Part shown: positions 8,907-16,636 of the stretch, in pieces | How positions within the stretch are numbered: position 1 is the first letter of the stretch | Layout of the letters: each line of letters starts with the position of its first letter | Assembly (NCBI RefSeq): GCF_016907435.1 | Contig: NZ_JAFBBZ010000001.1 | Coordinates: 2,852,001-2,916,000, forward strand | DNA from: Nocardioides salarius | GTDB lineage: Bacteria; Actinomycetota; Actinomycetes; Propionibacteriales; Nocardioidaceae | Reading direction: 5' to 3' | DNA: 64,000 nt | The notes under the pieces: model-generated | Database searches by the model: none | Seen by the model: the letters and a program-made list of their open reading frames with translations, nothing else | Told to the model about the DNA's origin: nothing | Translations under genes and position numbers: made by a program

Positions 8907-9238
8907 CCGTCCTGCCGATCACCATCGGGATCCTGGTCGCCGGCGGTGTCTACCTGCTCTGCCAGCCGGGCCTGGTGCGCATCGTCTTCGGGATCACGCT
9001 GCTCTCGCACGGGGCCAACCTGGTCCTGCTCGCCTCCGGTGTCTCCGCCTGGCGGGGCGAGCCCCTGACCGGCGCGGGGGACCCGGCCGACGCCGGCGAC
9101 CCGCTGCCGATGGCCTTCGTGCTCACCGCCATCGTCATCACCCTGGCCGTCACCGTCTTCATGCTCGCGCTCGCCCGCCTCGGCCACGACGACGACACCC
9201 GCCACGTCCCCGACACCGGAGAGGACCACCACGCATGA
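8903..9238 (+). CDS. mrpC: Mrp antiporter subunit C
   Basis: A 111-residue NuoK-like membrane subunit with three predicted helices. LVRIVFGITLLSHGANLVLLASG and MAFVLTAIVITLAVTVFMLAL are the conserved MnhC/MrpC helices. The tail is His/Asp-rich and soluble. Start and stop both overlap neighbours by 4 nt (ATGA), so it is translated within the mrp operon. It should sit between the A and D channel subunits in the membrane. Confidence 0.95.
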   Translation: MTVLPITIGILVAGGVYLLCQPGLVRIVFGITLLSHGANLVLLASGVSAWRGEPLTGAGDPADAGDPLPMAFVLTAIVITLAVTVFMLALARLGHDDDTRHVPDTGEDHHA

Positions 9239-10743
9239 CCGGCTCCCTCCTCCCGCTGCTCGTCGTGGTGCCCCTGCTGGGCGCCGCGCTCGGTGCGCTC
9301 GTCCCGGGGCGCCTCGCGCGGGTCCTGCTCGTGCTCGCCCCGGTGGCGACCACCGCCGGCGGTGTCGCCCTGCTGGTCGAGCACGCACAGACCCCCGTGC
9401 TGGCCCACGGCGTCGGTGGCTTCGTCCCGGGGATCGCCATCCCCCTGGTCTCCGACACGCTCACCGCCGTGATGATCACCGTCACCGGACTCACCACCAC
9501 CGCGTGCATCGCCTTCGCACTGGTCACGGGGGAGGCCCGGCTCCGGTTCTTCCCCACCCTGGTGATGATGCTGTCCGCCGGCGTCAACGGGGCGCTGCTC
9601 ACCGGCGACGTCTTCAACCTCTTCGTCTTCATCGAGGTGATGCTGCTGCCGTCGTACGCGCTGGTCGCGATGACCGGCACCTGGCGGCGGCTGGGCATCG
9701 GCCGCCTCTTCGTGGTGGTCAACCTGGTGACGTCGACGATCCTGCTGGTCGGCATCGGCCTGGTGTACGGCGTCGCCGGCTCGGTGAACATGGCGGTCCT
9801 CTCCGGCGTCGACGCCGACGACCCGCGGTTCCGGCTGGCGGTGGGCGTGGTCCTGCTCGCCCTGGCCGTCAAGGCCGGCGTCGCCCCCCTGCACGGCTGG
9901 CTGCCCCGGGCCTACCCGGCCACCTCGGCCACCGTGATGGCGCTCTTCTCGGCCCTGCACACCAAGGTCGCCATCTACGCGATCTTCCGGATCCACCAGA
10001 CCGTGCTCGACGGTGCCACCTCGTGGATGGTGCCGCTCCTGGTGCTCTTCGGCGTGACCATGCTCGTCGGTGCCTACGGCTCCCTCGGCGAACGCATGAT
10101 CCGACGCAGCCTGGCCTGGCAGATGATCGCCGGCGTGGGCTACATCCTCCTCGGGCTCGCGATCGGGACCCAGCTCGGGCTCGCCGCCGGGCTGTTCTAC
10201 ATGGTCCACCACATCCTGGTGATGGGCTCGCTGCTGCTCAGCTCGGGGGCCGTCGAGCGCGCGTACCTGACCCACCAGTTCGTCGGGCTCTCCGGCCTGA
10301 TGCGCCGCGAGCCGCTGCTCGCGGTGGTCGTGGCGCTCGCGATGATGTCGCTCGTCGGCTTCCCGCCCTCGTCCGGGTTCTTCGGCAAGGTCGGCATCGC
10401 CCGCGCCGCCGCCGACCTCGACGGTGCCTGGATCTGGGTGGTGCTCGGCGTCCTGGTCGTGGCCAGCATCGGCACCCTGCTGGCGATGACCAGGCTGTGG
10501 GCCGACGTCTTCTGGGGGCCCCCGCTGGAGGAGTCCCCGTCCCGGGGCAAGGGCCACACCGACCTGCCGCCCGTCGACGCCGAGACCCGGATGCAGACGT
10601 GGAGCCTGGCGCCCGCCGGCGCGCTGCTGCTGGTCTCGCTCGCGATCTTCGTGGTGCCGGGGCCGTTGTGGGAGCTGTGCCTGCAGGCCGCCGACGGCCT
10701 GCTCGACGTCACGGCGTACGTCGAGGCGGTGACCGCGCCATGA
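9235..10743 (+). CDS. mrpD: Mrp antiporter subunit D
   Basis: A 502-residue NuoM/ND4-like proton channel subunit. FNLFVFIEVMLLPSYALVAM contains the conserved membrane glutamate of the first proton pathway, and VKAGVAPLHGWLPRAYP is the matching lysine/proline helix pair. The length fits MrpD, and about 14 membrane spans are expected. It lies between mrpC and mrpE with 4-nt overlaps. Together with MrpA it should carry out the ion exchange of the complex. Confidence 0.95.
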   Translation: MTGSLLPLLVVVPLLGAALGALVPGRLARVLLVLAPVATTAGGVALLVEHAQTPVLAHGVGGFVPGIAIPLVSDTLTAVMITVTGLTTTACIAFALVTGEARLRFFPTLVMMLSAGVNGALLTGDVFNLFVFIEVMLLPSYALVAMTGTWRRLGIGRLFVVVNLVTSTILLVGIGLVYGVAGSVNMAVLSGVDADDPRFRLAVGVVLLALAVKAGVAPLHGWLPRAYPATSATVMALFSALHTKVAIYAIFRIHQTVLDGATSWMVPLLVLFGVTMLVGAYGSLGERMIRRSLAWQMIAGVGYILLGLAIGTQLGLAAGLFYMVHHILVMGSLLLSSGAVERAYLTHQFVGLSGLMRREPLLAVVVALAMMSLVGFPPSSGFFGKVGIARAAADLDGAWIWVVLGVLVVASIGTLLAMTRLWADVFWGPPLEESPSRGKGHTDLPPVDAETRMQTWSLAPAGALLLVSLAIFVVPGPLWELCLQAADGLLDVTAYVEAVTAP

Positions 10744-11090
10744 CGCTCCTGCGCCTCGCCCTGGTCTACGCACCCTGGCTGGTCTGGCAGCTGACCGTCT
10801 CCGTCCTGCGGCTGGCCGCCGACGTGGGTACCCCCGGCTCCGCCCAGCGACCCAGGATCGTCAAGCTCCCGCTCGACGACCTCACCGACCTGGAGGTCAC
10901 CTTGCTGACCAGCTCGATCACCATCACCCCCGGGACGCTGGTGCTCGGGGTGTCCCCGGCGGCCGGCGAGCAGCCGCCCGCGGCGTTCGTGCAGGCGCTC
11001 TTCGGCGAGGACGAGGAGGACGTGCACGCCGACCTGGTCGCGATGCGTGCCCGCGTGCTGGCCGCCACCCGGGGGAGGAGGGCGCGATGA
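10740..11090 (+). CDS. mrpE: Mrp antiporter subunit E
   Basis: A 116-residue MnhE-family subunit, which is short for the family because some versions have an extra N-terminal helix pair. It starts with two hydrophobic segments (LALVYAPWLVWQLTVSVLRL). The soluble domain carries the family block LTDLEVTLLTSSITITPGTLVL, followed by an acidic stretch EDEEDVHAD. It overlaps mrpD and mrpF by 4 nt each. Confidence 0.92.
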   Translation: MTLLRLALVYAPWLVWQLTVSVLRLAADVGTPGSAQRPRIVKLPLDDLTDLEVTLLTSSITITPGTLVLGVSPAAGEQPPAAFVQALFGEDEEDVHADLVAMRARVLAATRGRRAR

Positions 11091-11347
11091 GCGTGCTCGT
11101 GGTCGCCGCGATCGTCGTGGTGGTCGTCGCCTCCGCCCTCGGCACCGTGCAGGTCCTGCGGGGTCCCGACGACGCGAGCCGCGCGGTCGCGGGCGACCTG
11201 CTCTTCTTCTGCGCGACAGCGGTGTTCGTGCTGGTCGGCGTGCTCGGCTCGATCCCGGTCCTCTACGACGTGGCGCTGCTCGCGGCGCTCTGCGGCATCC
11301 TGGCCACGGCGGCCTTCGCCCGGATGCTCACCAGGGGCGAGCGATGA
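11087..11347 (+). CDS. mrpF: Mrp antiporter subunit F
   Basis: An 86-residue protein with three predicted membrane helices. The motif VLRGPDDASRAVAGDLL between helices 1 and 2 is the MnhF/MrpF signature (RxGPxxxDRxxAxD-like). The ATG overlaps the mrpE stop and its own stop overlaps the mrpG start. Confidence 0.93.
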   Translation: MSVLVVAAIVVVVVASALGTVQVLRGPDDASRAVAGDLLFFCATAVFVLVGVLGSIPVLYDVALLAALCGILATAAFARMLTRGER

Positions 11348-11724
11348 GCGCCGGCGACGTCGGATCGGTGGTGGCGGGGCTGCTGATGCTGCTCGGCTCG
11401 CTGTTCTTCCTCGTCACGGCGCTGGGCATGCTGCGCTCGCGCGACGCCATCAGCCGGGTCAACAACCTCAGTCCCGCCACCGGCGCCGGGCTGCCGCTCG
11501 TGATCATCGGCGCGGCGGTGCACGACCTGTCCGCCGGCGACCTCACCGTCCTCGACGGGGTCAAGGCGGCCCTGGCCGTCGGGGCCGCGCTGGTCGTGTC
11601 GTCGGTGGCGAGCAACCTGCTAGGGCGGGCGGCCTACCGCAGCCAGACCGAGCTGGACCCCCGCACCGTGGGCAACGCCCTCGAGCCGTTCGAGGAGCTC
11701 GACGGGGTCGAGCACGACGACTAG
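11344..11724 (+). CDS. mrpG: Mrp antiporter subunit G
   Basis: The last gene of the mrp operon encodes 126 residues with three membrane helices. LLMLLGSLFFLVTALGMLRSRDAISRVNNLSPATG is the MnhG core read in two overlapping pieces, and the C-terminal tail is acidic and soluble. The operon therefore encodes (AB)CDEFG, a complete complex. No obvious strong hairpin follows; the IdeR-type box at 11755 marks the start of the next transcription unit. Confidence 0.93.
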   Translation: MSAGDVGSVVAGLLMLLGSLFFLVTALGMLRSRDAISRVNNLSPATGAGLPLVIIGAAVHDLSAGDLTVLDGVKAALAVGAALVVSSVASNLLGRAAYRSQTELDPRTVGNALEPFEELDGVEHDD

Positions 11725-11754
11725 CGGCTCCGCGCCGACGTCGGGCCTTGCACG

Positions 11755-11773
11755 GCAGGTTAGGCTAACCTAA
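11755..11773. promoter_or_regulatory. IdeR/DtxR iron box
   Basis: The core is a perfect palindrome AGGTTAG-G-CTAACCT at 11757-11771. Over 19 positions it matches the DtxR/IdeR consensus (TTAGGTTAG..CTAACCTAA) at 17. It lies about 45 bp before the start of the HugZ-like gene, so that gene should be repressed when iron is sufficient. Family knowledge gives the consensus; repression here is inferred. Confidence 0.88.
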
Positions 11774-11817
11774 CGATCCGCGGAGAAGCGGGACGTCGTC
11801 GGTGCGGAGGAGTGCAG

Positions 11818-12492
11818 GTGCAGCCAGGTCGAGAGGCACAGGTCGTGCGACCGGCCGAGGGTGCGGACACGCAGGCGACCCACGCGCGGGAGGCCCGAGC
11901 GCTCCTGGCCGCGGCGAGCAGCGCCACCCTGCTGACCCGCGAGTGCCACCGGGCTCCGGCGCTCCCCGCCCGGGTCCGGCTCGAGGAGCAGGACGGTGGC
12001 CGCCCGCTCGTCGTCGCCGACGCCGGCTCACCGGTCGTCGCGCGCCTGCAGCGCTCCCCGGTGGCCACCCTCGTCGTGCCCGGCCACGACGGCGGACCGG
12101 CGCTGCACGTCGTGGCGTCGTACCGGCCGGTGCCCTGCGAGCGTCCCGGCGCTCGCGTCTTCCGCCCCACCCTGCTCTTCGTCTGCGTGGTCGGTCGCGA
12201 GCGCCGGGCGGTGCCCGTCGAGGACTTCACGGCGGCCGAGCTCGACCCCTTCGCCGCCGCGCCGCGCCTGCTGCGGCACTGGGGTGCGCGGCACCGGCCC
12301 GAGCTGGCCGCCGCGCTGCCGGTCGGGCCGGCCGCGGGATCGGTGCTCGTCGCGAGCGCGGTCGACCGCGACGCCCTGACCGTGCAGGTGCTCGACGCCG
12401 AGGGCGTTCGCAGCCACCGGCTGCCCCACCCCGGCGGCCCCGTGGCCCGGCTCGCCGACGCCGCTGCGGCGCACGGGCTGCCGATCCGGTGA
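11818..12492 (+). CDS. HugZ-like heme-iron utilisation protein with DUF2470-type C-terminus
   Basis: The 224-residue product has a split-barrel (PNPOx-like) N-terminal region: [14 protein letters not shown], then [21 protein letters not shown] and [14 protein letters not shown]. Its C-terminal domain ([17 protein letters not shown], then [25 protein letters not shown]) resembles DUF2470. This pairing is that of HugZ/HutZ-like proteins, which bind heme and release its iron. The GTG at 11818 is preferred because GGAGG (11806-11810) is 7 nt upstream; GTG 11812 would leave only one base. The iron box directly upstream supports an iron-starvation role. Sequence conservation is modest, so the heme function is an inference. 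Confidence 0.7.
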   Translation: MQPGREAQVVRPAEGADTQATHAREARALLAAASSATLLTRECHRAPALPARVRLEEQDGGRPLVVADAGSPVVARLQRSPVATLVVPGHDGGPALHVVASYRPVPCERPGARVFRPTLLFVCVVGRERRAVPVEDFTAAELDPFAAAPRLLRHWGARHRPELAAALPVGPAAGSVLVASAVDRDALTVQVLDAEGVRSHRLPHPGGPVARLADAAAAHGLPIR

Positions 12493-12504
12493 GGGCAGCC
12501 TCTC

Positions 12505-12527
12505 CTTTCTGGAAACGTTCAAGAAAG
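12505..12527. promoter_or_regulatory. Imperfect palindrome upstream of dps
   Basis: CTTTCTGGAA and TTCAAGAAAG flank a 3-nt centre (ACG); the arms match at 9 of 10 positions. The site lies 50 bp before dps and just after the HugZ-like stop. It is unlike the iron box, so a stress or redox regulator is more likely than IdeR. Which protein binds is unknown. Confidence 0.5.
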
Positions 12528-12577
12528 CCTGCCAGGATGGGGAGCATCCCCGACAGCGACCACGAAGGAGTGCTCTC

Positions 12578-13114
12578 ATGACCGAGACCCTCGACACCGC
12601 CACCCCCACCGCGACCCACACCGCCCCGGCCGCGTTCCGCGCCTCGGAGCGGCTCGCCACCCACCTGCAGGCCGTGCTCGTGGACCTGACCGACCTGCAC
12701 GTGCAGGGCAAGCAGGCGCACTGGAACGTCGTGGGCAAGAACTTCCGCGACATGCACCTGCAGCTCGACGAGATCGTCGACGCCGCGCGCGGCTTCTCCG
12801 ACGACGTCGCCGAGCGGATGCGCGCGGTCTACGCGCTGCCCGACGCCCGCGCCAAGACGGTCGCGGCGCAGTCCTCGCTGCCGGAGTTCCCGGCCACCGA
12901 GGTCGACACCGCCGAGACCGTCGACCGCATCGCCGCCGCGCTGTACGCCGTCGCCGGCACCGCGCGCCGCGTGCACGACGAGGTCGACCAGGAGGACCCG
13001 ACCTCGGCCGACCTGCTGCACGCGATCCTCGAGCGCATCGAGCAGCTGGCGTGGATGGTCGACGCCGAGAACCGGGTCGCCGGCGCCTCCGCGCCGGGCT
13101 CCGTCACTCCCTGA
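12578..13114 (+). CDS. dps: Dps ferritin-like DNA-protection protein
   Basis: A 178-residue Dps-family protein, which forms a 12-mer shell, oxidises Fe(II) with peroxide and stores the iron. The ferroxidase motif is intact near residues 45-65: [12 protein letters not shown], then [10 protein letters not shown], giving His48, His60 and Asp64. The 20-residue Thr/Ala-rich N-terminal tail may bind DNA. GAAGGAG (12564-12570) sits 7 nt before the ATG. Together with the iron-box gene just upstream it forms a small iron and oxidative-stress block, ended by a strong hairpin at 13153. Confidence 0.95.
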   Translation: MTETLDTATPTATHTAPAAFRASERLATHLQAVLVDLTDLHVQGKQAHWNVVGKNFRDMHLQLDEIVDAARGFSDDVAERMRAVYALPDARAKTVAAQSSLPEFPATEVDTAETVDRIAAALYAVAGTARRVHDEVDQEDPTSADLLHAILERIEQLAWMVDAENRVAGASAPGSVTP

Positions 13115-13152
13115 TCCGGGCGCGCCCTCCACGGGGCGCACCGCCTCTCCCT

Positions 13153-13182
13153 GGACCACCGCCCCGGCAGGGGCGGTGGTCC
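13153..13182. terminator. Bidirectional terminator between dps and tetR
   Basis: A perfect 13-bp stem (GGACCACCGCCCC with its complement) and a 4-nt loop lie between two convergent genes. The symmetry means it can end transcription from both sides. Confidence 0.85.
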
Positions 13183-13215
13183 TTGGTCGTCAGGCCCTGG
13201 ATCACCTGCCCGGGA

Positions 13216-13815
13216 TCACCAGGTGTCGACCGTGGCGTGCAGCGCCGCCAGGTAGCGGTGCACCTCCTCGGCGCCCGCGCCGGAGCGCAGGATGACGTGC
13301 AGGCCGAGCAGGCAGGTGGTCAGCAGGTCGGTGCGGGTCGCGGCCAGTGCGGCGTCGGCATCCGGCGTGGCGCGGGCGACGAGCAGTCCGAGCACCTCGC
13401 GCATCCGGCCGCGGTAGTCGGTGGCGAAGTCGTAGCCGGGCAGGCGGCCGCGCAGCTCGTTGGAGGCCATCACCATCAGGCAGCCGTCACGACCGCGCTC
13501 GGAGAGCGAGTCGGCCTCGAAGGCCTCGAGGAAGCGGTGCACGGCCCCGGCGCCCTCGCCGACGCCCTCGATCAGGTCGGTGAACATGCTCATCCGCTGG
13601 TCGAGGTAGCGGTGCAGCACCTTGGTGAAGAGCTCCTCCTTGGAGCCGAAGGTGCGGTAGAGGCTCGGCTTGTGCACCCCGCTGGCCTCCACGATGTCGG
13701 CCATCGACGTCTGGGTGTAGCCCTGCCGCCAGAAGAGCGCGGTCAGCGCCTCCAACACGCTCTCCTCGTCGTAGCGCCGAGGGCGGCCGACGGGGGCCTT
13801 CGTCGTCGAGCTCAT
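13216..13815 (-). CDS. TetR-family transcriptional regulator
   Basis: A 199-residue repressor. The N-terminal HTH is clear (SMADIVEASGVHKPSLYRTFGSKEELF, read in two pieces near residues 38-64). The C-terminal part includes FLEAFEADSLSERGRDGCLMV, whose cysteine is typical of TetR proteins responding to electrophiles or peroxides (AcuR/NemR-like). It faces the AhpD-like gene across a 135-bp gap that holds two matching palindromes, so it probably represses both itself and that gene. The ligand is not known. Confidence 0.9.
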   Translation of the reverse strand: MSSTTKAPVGRPRRYDEESVLEALTALFWRQGYTQTSMADIVEASGVHKPSLYRTFGSKEELFTKVLHRYLDQRMSMFTDLIEGVGEGAGAVHRFLEAFEADSLSERGRDGCLMVMASNELRGRLPGYDFATDYRGRMREVLGLLVARATPDADAALAATRTDLLTTCLLGLHVILRSGAGAEEVHRYLAALHATVDTW

Positions 13816-13849
13816 GGTCGCACCCTACGCCGTCCGAGGCTGGATTGAC

Positions 13850-13892
13850 ACCGATCGGTAGCAAAGCAATCAGGCGTTGTGTACCGTTCGGT
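13850..13892. promoter_or_regulatory. Paired TetR operators
   Basis: Two palindromes with the same core, ACCGATCGGT (13850-13859) and ACCGTTCGGT (13883-13892), are exactly 33 bp apart, about three helical turns. The second extends to GTACCG-TT-CGGTAC (13881-13894). A consensus -35-like TTGACA (13845-13850) overlaps the first; no good -10 is visible. The position between tetR and its divergent partner argues for autoregulation with dimers on one DNA face. Confidence 0.75.
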
Positions 13893-13950
13893 ACTGAAGC
13901 GATGGACGGACCAGCCCGCCCATCGGCCGGACGACGAGACGGAGCACCCG

Positions 13951-14514
13951 ATGACCGAGTTCACGCTGCACGACGAGACCACCGCCCCCGAGGGCAGCGC
14001 GGAGCTGTTGGCGCGCTCGCGCAAGCAGAACGGGATGATCCCGGGGCTGCACGCCACGATGGCCGAGGCGCCCGGCCTGCTCGAGGCCTACCAGCAGGTG
14101 CACCAGCTCTTCCTCGACTCCAGCTTCGACAAGGACGAGACCACCGTGGTGTGGCAGTCGGTCAACGTCGAGCACGCCTGCCACTACTGCGTGCCCGCCC
14201 ACACCGCCATCGCGCACGCGATGAAGGTCGACGCGGCGATCACCGACGCGCTGCGCGACGGCACACCGCTGCCCAGTGAGCGCCTCGAGGCGCTGCGGAC
14301 CTTCACCCTGGCCATCGTGCGCGACCGCGGTGACGTCGACGAGGCCGGCGTGCAGGCGTTCCTCGGCGCCGGGTTCACCCGGCGCCAGGTCCTCGAGGTG
14401 GTGCTCGGCGTCTCGCAGAAGGTGATGTCGAACTACACCAACCACCTGGCCCGCACCCCGGTCGACGAGCCCTTCCAGAAGTTCGCCTGGGACGGCGCAC
14501 CGGTCGCCGTCTGA
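13951..14514 (+). CDS. Carboxymuconolactone decarboxylase/AhpD-like protein
   Basis: A 187-residue AhpD-like protein. The redox motif CHYC at residues 77-80, with Glu74 before and His84 after (EHACHYCVPAHT), is that of alkylhydroperoxidase-type CMD proteins, which reduce peroxides or act as disulfide relays. MTEF at 13951 is taken as the start because the upstream extension would be encoded by the operator at 13881. Divergent TetR control suggests induction by an oxidant or electrophile. A strong hairpin follows the stop. Confidence 0.85.
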   Translation: MTEFTLHDETTAPEGSAELLARSRKQNGMIPGLHATMAEAPGLLEAYQQVHQLFLDSSFDKDETTVVWQSVNVEHACHYCVPAHTAIAHAMKVDAAITDALRDGTPLPSERLEALRTFTLAIVRDRGDVDEAGVQAFLGAGFTRRQVLEVVLGVSQKVMSNYTNHLARTPVDEPFQKFAWDGAPVAV

Positions 14515-14534
14515 GCCGCCCGCCCGCGCAGGAA

Positions 14535-14561
14535 GCCCGCCCCGGCAGTGCCGGGGCGGGC
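14535..14561. terminator. Bidirectional terminator after the AhpD-like gene
   Basis: GCCCGCCCCGGCA and its exact complement are separated by one base, giving a stem of about 12 bp once the loop opens. It lies between convergent genes. Confidence 0.8.
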
Positions 14562-14581
14562 CTCGTGGCGTCGGGAGCCGG

Positions 14582-15055
14582 TCAGAGGCTGGTGGTGCTG
14601 TCCTCCGCCCCGCTGCCCCGACCGAGGGGGCCGCCGTGCCCGCCGCGGCGCCCGGGGCCCCGCAGCTCGCCGGACCCGGCGCGCTCGAGCACCTCGTCGG
14701 CCTCCTCCTGCGTCAGCTCGCCCGCCTCGACGGCCTCGGCGAGACGCTCCTCCAGGCGCTCGAGGTGCTCGGTCCGCATCTCGTCACGCAGGTCGGTCTG
14801 CACCTTCTCCAGCGCGGCCGCGACCTCGTCGGCGTCGAGGCCGAGCTCGGCGGCCAGGGCCTCGGCCAGCGCGGCCTGCACCTCGTCGCGGCGGTCCTCG
14901 GCGGCCTCGTCGTCGTCGTCGGCTCCCTGTCCTGCGACCTGGGAGCCCTGGTCCTCGGTGTCCTGGGCCAGGGCCGGCACGCCCCAGGCGGCCAGACCGG
15001 TGCCGGCGGTGGCGGCCAGGACGACCCCGGCGGTGAACGTTGCTGTGCGACGCAT
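14582..15055 (-). CDS. Exported acidic protein of unknown function
   Basis: The 157-residue product begins with a signal peptide (MRRTATFTAGVVLAATAGTG...ALAQ, likely cut near residue 31). The mature part is acidic and helical: AALAEALAAELGLDADEVAAAL, split here as AALAEALAAEL + GLDADEVAAALEKV, and later LAEAVEAGELTQEEADEVLERA. The 'GELTQEEAD' motif occurs in several small exported Gram-positive proteins without known role. The tail is Gly/Arg-rich (RGPGRRGGHGGPLGRG). It is separate from ctaG by 55 bp. Confidence 0.7.
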   Translation of the reverse strand: MRRTATFTAGVVLAATAGTGLAAWGVPALAQDTEDQGSQVAGQGADDDDEAAEDRRDEVQAALAEALAAELGLDADEVAAALEKVQTDLRDEMRTEHLERLEERLAEAVEAGELTQEEADEVLERAGSGELRGPGRRGGHGGPLGRGSGAEDSTTSL

Positions 15056-15110
15056 GTCGCGCCTCCTCGGTGCTGTGGGTGGGTCGGGGCCAGCCTGCGG
15101 GCCCGACCTG

Positions 15111-15902
15111 TCACCCGGCTCCGGCCGACCTGTGAGGAACCTGGGCGTCCGCCCGCCGAGGGGCCGGGCGCCACGTGGCCAGCAGGGCGAGCGCGAGCAG
15201 CAGCTCGATGAGGTCGCCGCCGAAGTACATCAACGAGCCGGCCGCCCGCATCTCGCGCACTGGCTCGTCGACCCGCACCAGCACGCCGGCGTGCAGCAGC
15301 TGGGAGAGCGTGGCGTGCACGGCCACCGCGACGCCGAGCGCGACCAGCCGGGCCCGCACCGAGGCCCGCCCCGCCGCGGGGTCGGGCCCCGCGATCGCCC
15401 AGGTGAACAGCAGCCCGGCCACGAGCAGGTGCACGTGCACCAGGGCGTGCACCAGCTCGTGGCGGGTGCTCAGCTCGTAGAGCGGGGTCAGGTAGAGCGC
15501 CACCAGCCCCCCGCTGCTGAGCACCAGGGCCGGCACCGGGTGGGCCAGCACCCGTCCCACCGGCCCGTGCAGCAGCCGACCCAGGCGGCGGGCGGTGTGG
15601 TGCGGCAGTCGGCGCAGCAGCAGCGTCGTGGGCGCCCCCAGCACGAGCAGGAGCGGCGCCAGCATCGCCAGCAGGAGGTGCTGGGCGGCGTGGCCGGCGA
15701 AGTCGCGGTCGGCCCAGGCATCGACGTCCGGCGACAGGGCGAGGACCACCATGGTGGTGCCCGCCAGGAACGAGGCCGTACGCCGCGACGGCCAGCCGCG
15801 CCGCCCCCGCTCGAGCGCCGCCGCCCAGGCGTAGCCCGCCCCGGCCAGGCCGGCCAGCAGCAGCGGCGCCCAGCCCAGCAGTCGCGCGGCCAGGTCGATC
15901 AC
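15111..15902 (-). CDS. ctaG: CtaG-type cytochrome c oxidase assembly membrane protein
   Basis: A 263-residue protein with about seven membrane helices and several intramembrane histidines, as in caa3_CtaG. Seen are GHAAQHLLLAMLAPLLLVLG, LVHALVHVHLLVAGLLFTW, IAGPDP and SLMYFGGDLIELLLALAL. CtaG proteins help deliver copper to the terminal oxidase. It follows the DUF2243 gene by 18 bp on the same strand, a pairing that supports a joint role in the respiratory membrane. Confidence 0.88.
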   Translation of the reverse strand: MIDLAARLLGWAPLLLAGLAGAGYAWAAALERGRRGWPSRRTASFLAGTTMVVLALSPDVDAWADRDFAGHAAQHLLLAMLAPLLLVLGAPTTLLLRRLPHHTARRLGRLLHGPVGRVLAHPVPALVLSSGGLVALYLTPLYELSTRHELVHALVHVHLLVAGLLFTWAIAGPDPAAGRASVRARLVALGVAVAVHATLSQLLHAGVLVRVDEPVREMRAAGSLMYFGGDLIELLLALALLATWRPAPRRADAQVPHRSAGAG

Positions 15903-15920
15903 CGGTCGATCACCGGCCGC

Positions 15921-16484
15921 TCACGGGTCGTCGTGGACCCGGGCGCCTCGCTGCAGCAGCCAGCCGCCGACGAGCAGCAGGAGGCCGAGCGCCAGGAAGC
16001 CCAGGTCCCACCAGGTCTGGTGCGGCCCGCTGCGCACGTGGTGGATGCTGAGCAGGTGGTGGTCGACGACGCCCTCGACGAGGTTGAAGACGCCCCACCC
16101 GGCCAGCACCCAGCCCCACAGGGCGCGCGAGGTCCACACGCGCCCGCGCGAGTGCTGCACCCGGGAGTACAGCAGGGCCAGCCCGCCCAGGACGAGCAGC
16201 CAGGTGGCGGTGTGGAAGAAGCCGTCCCACAGCGTGTTGATCTCGAGGCCGTGCACGGTGGTGTCGGGGTAGTAGGGCACCCCGATGTTGTCGGTGTCGG
16301 TCGAGGTCAGCATGTGGTGCCACTGCAGGACCTGGTGGATCAGGATGCCGTCGACGAAGCCGCCGAGGCCGGCGCCCAGGAGCAGTCCGGGAGCAGTGAG
16401 GCTCGGCGCCCCCGCGCGACCTCGCGCGTGGTCTCGTGCGTCAGCCCGGCCGGCGGCGGGGGTGGGGGGCGTGCTGGAGGGCAT
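15921..16484 (-). CDS. DUF2243 membrane protein
   Basis: The 187-residue product has about four membrane helices. GAGLGGFVDGILIHQVLQWHHM, read as GAGLGGFVDGI + LIHQVLQWHHM, and WGVFNLVEGVVDHHLLSIHHV are the histidine-rich DUF2243 hallmarks. ATG 16484 was chosen because AAGGGAG stands 9 nt upstream on that strand; longer versions lack a start signal. It heads a two-gene unit with ctaG. A metal or heme role is plausible from the histidines but unproven. Confidence 0.88.
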   Translation of the reverse strand: MPSSTPPTPAAGRADARDHARGRAGAPSLTAPGLLLGAGLGGFVDGILIHQVLQWHHMLTSTDTDNIGVPYYPDTTVHGLEINTLWDGFFHTATWLLVLGGLALLYSRVQHSRGRVWTSRALWGWVLAGWGVFNLVEGVVDHHLLSIHHVRSGPHQTWWDLGFLALGLLLLVGGWLLQRGARVHDDP

Positions 16485-16565
16485 GCGGTACTCCCTTCGG
16501 GTCGGTGCGGCACAGGTACCCGTGGCGCCGGGAACCGAAACGGCAGCCACCCGTCCGGTCGACAA

Positions 16566-16581
16566 GTCTCAGATCCGAGAC
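16566..16581. promoter_or_regulatory. Palindrome in the DUF2243/hutH divergent promoter
   Basis: GTCTC-A-GATC-C-GAGAC is a 16-bp near-perfect palindrome with one mismatched pair. It lies 56 bp before hutH and 82 bp before the DUF2243 start, so it could serve either promoter. No regulator gene is adjacent. Confidence 0.4.
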
Positions 16582-16636
16582 GAGCGGGCGGGCGCGGCCA
16601 TGGCGCCCCGTGGTGCGGCGGTCGGAGCATGGAGCC

